A stretch of DNA of 64,000 nucleotides, taken from positions 1 through 64,000 of the forward strand of contig CAKZHE010000251.1 of the NCBI GenBank assembly GCA_936920195.1, given 5' to 3'. Below the pieces are notes generated by a model. That model was not told where the DNA came from and did no database searches. It was given only the letters and a program-made list of their open reading frames with translations. Of this stretch, positions 62,415 through 64,000 are shown piece after piece (within the stretch, counting starts at the first letter, position 1; the number at the start of each line of letters is the position of its first letter). This DNA is from an uncultured cyanobacterium. Lineage in GTDB: Bacteria > Cyanobacteriota > Cyanobacteriia > Cyanobacteriales > FACHB-T130. The translations under genes and the position numbers were made by a program.

Positions 62415-62887
62415 GCAATTCAACTCCTAAGCAACCGACATCAAATTTAACACTGACTGGCAACCCAGCGCGTTACTTAACCTATAACTCAACCGAAAGA
62501 TCATTACCAGTTTTTGCGGATTGTTGTGTTTTGTAAACTAAATTCAAATCCCCTTGACTTTTTACCCCTGGCTATGAAACTACAAGTCAAAGGGCATCAG
62601 CAATTGGCGAAGTTTGAATTATTGTTAACAGCTTTATAACTCTTTGTAGAGCAAGACCTATAATTCACCAAAAGAACTTGTTTGCGTCCAGCCTGCTGGC
62701 ACGAACTATCTAGCGGTCGGCTCGATCGCCCCTGGGTGAGGCTCTGCACCTGTATGAAGTTACAGATCTGTGAGAGCGAATCCTAGGAAGTGGATGACAA
62801 AATCTGCTAGTTCTAGTACAGAATTACAGATGTGGAATTCCACAGAGCAAATTTCCCCGTTCTTTGTCTCAGGAGAGGAGAGTCCCA
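62415..62887 (+). promoter_or_regulatory. psaA upstream and leader region
   Basis: About 470 bases with no gene between the lipoprotein gene and psaA. GGAGAGGAG at 62873-62881 is a strong ribosome binding site. A TTGACT at about 62552 and AT-rich blocks could be promoter parts, but spacing is not convincing and I mark no start. Long light-regulated leaders are usual for psaA. Confidence 0.55.
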
Positions 62888-64000
62888 ATGACAATCAGTC
62901 CTCCGGAGCGCGAAGCAAAGGCAAAAGTTGCAGGTCAAGACTCGGTACCCACTTCCTTTGAAAAGTGGTCTCAGCCGGGACATTTCGACCGCACTCTAGC
63001 CAAAGGCCCCAAAACCACTACCTGGATTTGGAACCTTCACGCCAACGCTCACGATTTCGACAGTCATACCAGTGACTTAGAAGACGTATCTCGGAAAATC
63101 TTTAGCGCTCACTTCGGTCACCTGGCTGTCATCTTTATTTGGTTAAGCGGCGCATATTTTCACGGCGCTCGGTTTTCAAACTACGAAGCTTGGTTAGGCG
63201 ACCCGACTGGAATCAAGCCTAGCGCCCAAGTGGTGTGGCCGATCTTTGGTCAAGAAATTTTAAATGCTGATGTCGGCGGCGGTTTCCACGGGATTCAGAT
63301 CACCTCTGGTCTGTTCTACCTGTGGCGGGCCTCTGGCTTTACCAACTCATTTCAGCTTTACGTCACTGCCATTGGCGCTTTAGTGATGGCTGGCTTGATG
63401 TTGTTTGCGGGCTGGTTCCACTATCACAAAAAGGCTCCCAAACTGGAATGGTTCCAGAACACCGAGTCCATGCTGAACCACCACCTAGGCGGATTGCTAG
63501 GTTTAGGCAGCTTGGGTTGGGCTGGTCACCAGATCCACGTTTCTCTGCCAATTAACAAGCTGCTGGATGCAGGCGTAGCGGCGAAGGACATTCCCTTGCC
63601 CCACGAGTTCATCCTCAACCCCAGCTTGATGACAGAACTCTATCCCAGTTTTGCCAAAGGTTTAGCCCCCTTCTTCACTTTAAACTGGGGCGCTTATGCC
63701 GATTTCCTCACCTTCAAGGGAGGATTGAACCCAGTCACAGGCGGTCTGTGGTTGTCTGATTCAGCCCACCACCACCTAGCGATCGCCGTCCTGTTCATCA
63801 TTGCTGGACACCAATACCGCACCAACTGGGGCATTGGTCACAGCATCAAGGAACTTTTAGAATCCCACAAAGGCCCCTTCACTGGCGAAGGCCACAAGGG
63901 TCTGTATGAGATTCTGACCACTTCCTGGCACGCTCAACTGTCGATTAACCTAGCCCTGATGGGTTCCCTGAGCATCATTGTGGCTCAACACATGTATGCG
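62888..64000 (+). CDS. psaA: Photosystem I core protein PsaA (5' part)
   Basis: 371 codons visible, about half of the ~750 expected, open to the window edge. [20 protein letters not shown] is the usual PsaA start; [40 protein letters not shown] and [17 protein letters not shown] are invariant core segments with chlorophyll-binding histidines. PsaA and PsaB form the heterodimer that holds P700 and the first acceptors. psaB probably follows outside the window. No frameshift is seen. Confidence 0.98.
   Translation, partial: MTISPPEREAKAKVAGQDSVPTSFEKWSQPGHFDRTLAKGPKTTTWIWNLHANAHDFDSHTSDLEDVSRKIFSAHFGHLAVIFIWLSGAYFHGARFSNYEAWLGDPTGIKPSAQVVWPIFGQEILNADVGGGFHGIQITSGLFYLWRASGFTNSFQLYVTAIGALVMAGLMLFAGWFHYHKKAPKLEWFQNTESMLNHHLGGLLGLGSLGWAGHQIHVSLPINKLLDAGVAAKDIPLPHEFILNPSLMTELYPSFAKGLAPFFTLNWGAYADFLTFKGGLNPVTGGLWLSDSAHHHLAIAVLFIIAGHQYRTNWGIGHSIKELLESHKGPFTGEGHKGLYEILTTSWHAQLSINLALMGSLSIIVAQHMYA

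Overview
The window is a chromosomal segment of a cyanobacterium, probably a filamentous, Oscillatoria/Microcoleus-like one. The evidence is: psaA (photosystem I core) running off the right edge; the alkane pair ado/aar next to accA; PAM68, the phytyl-phosphate kinase VTE6 and DUF4330/DUF1350 family genes; very frequent HIP1 octamers (GCGATCGC); and heptameric tandem repeats between genes. The species assignment is inference. Gene density is ordinary, but the intergenic DNA is rich in small repeated elements, and many accessory genes (toxin-antitoxin relics, Rpn/PD-(D/E)XK nucleases, Uma2 proteins, XisH/XisI, a TnpB element) are mixed with housekeeping genes.

Layout. 1-3.1 kb: edge fragment, a tiny HTH protein, an MNT nucleotidyltransferase whose HEPN partner is reduced to a stub, and a Ser/Thr kinase with WG repeats. 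3.1-8 kb: a membrane GTPase and a large TPR/M48-like membrane protein whose zinc site is destroyed. 8-14.2 kb: an Rpn nuclease with a 12-bp repeat tract, then a secreted metzincin protease and a Tat-exported caspase-like protease in tandem. 14.2-18.9 kb: an FHA-PrsW fusion, then def, rpsO, pam68 and aroF. 18.9-24.1 kb: a minus-strand accessory island with a duplicated DUF2887 nuclease gene, a UPF0175 antitoxin with a decayed DUF3368 toxin, xisI/xisH and a large phosphorylase-superfamily protein. Four of these transcription units share one promoter-like module. 24.2-29 kb: folE, an SDR, accA, aar and ado. 29.3-41.5 kb: an ATP-grasp ligase, a hybrid histidine kinase, a lone receiver, an orphan MqsA-like antitoxin, a zinc-ribbon/SPFH pair, then a LOV-domain histidine kinase directly followed by a REC-EAL phosphodiesterase (a likely blue-light to cyclic-di-GMP module). 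41.7-47 kb: YebC, two Uma2 proteins, a TonB-like protein, tRNA-Gly, a PPP phosphatase and an M48 protease. 47.2-48.5 kb: a TnpB-only element with an omega-RNA-like end. 48.5-57.3 kb: DUF4330, a second repeat-bearing Rpn nuclease, a retropepsin-like lipoprotein, a 35-residue membrane peptide, a pentapeptide-repeat protein, DUF1350, SemiSWEET, VTE6, VOC and lipase genes. 57.4-62.4 kb: a glycosyltransferase, a nine-WG-repeat protein, a thioredoxin-NHL protein and a proline-rich lipoprotein. 62.9 kb to the edge: psaA.

The most interesting points are the LOV/EAL light-signalling pair, the M48-like pseudoprotease, the metzincin-caspase pair, the two-domain phosphorylase protein as a possible immune effector, the shared promoter module of the 19-22 kb island, and a set of nested miniature elements. 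No CRISPR array, rRNA or prophage was seen.
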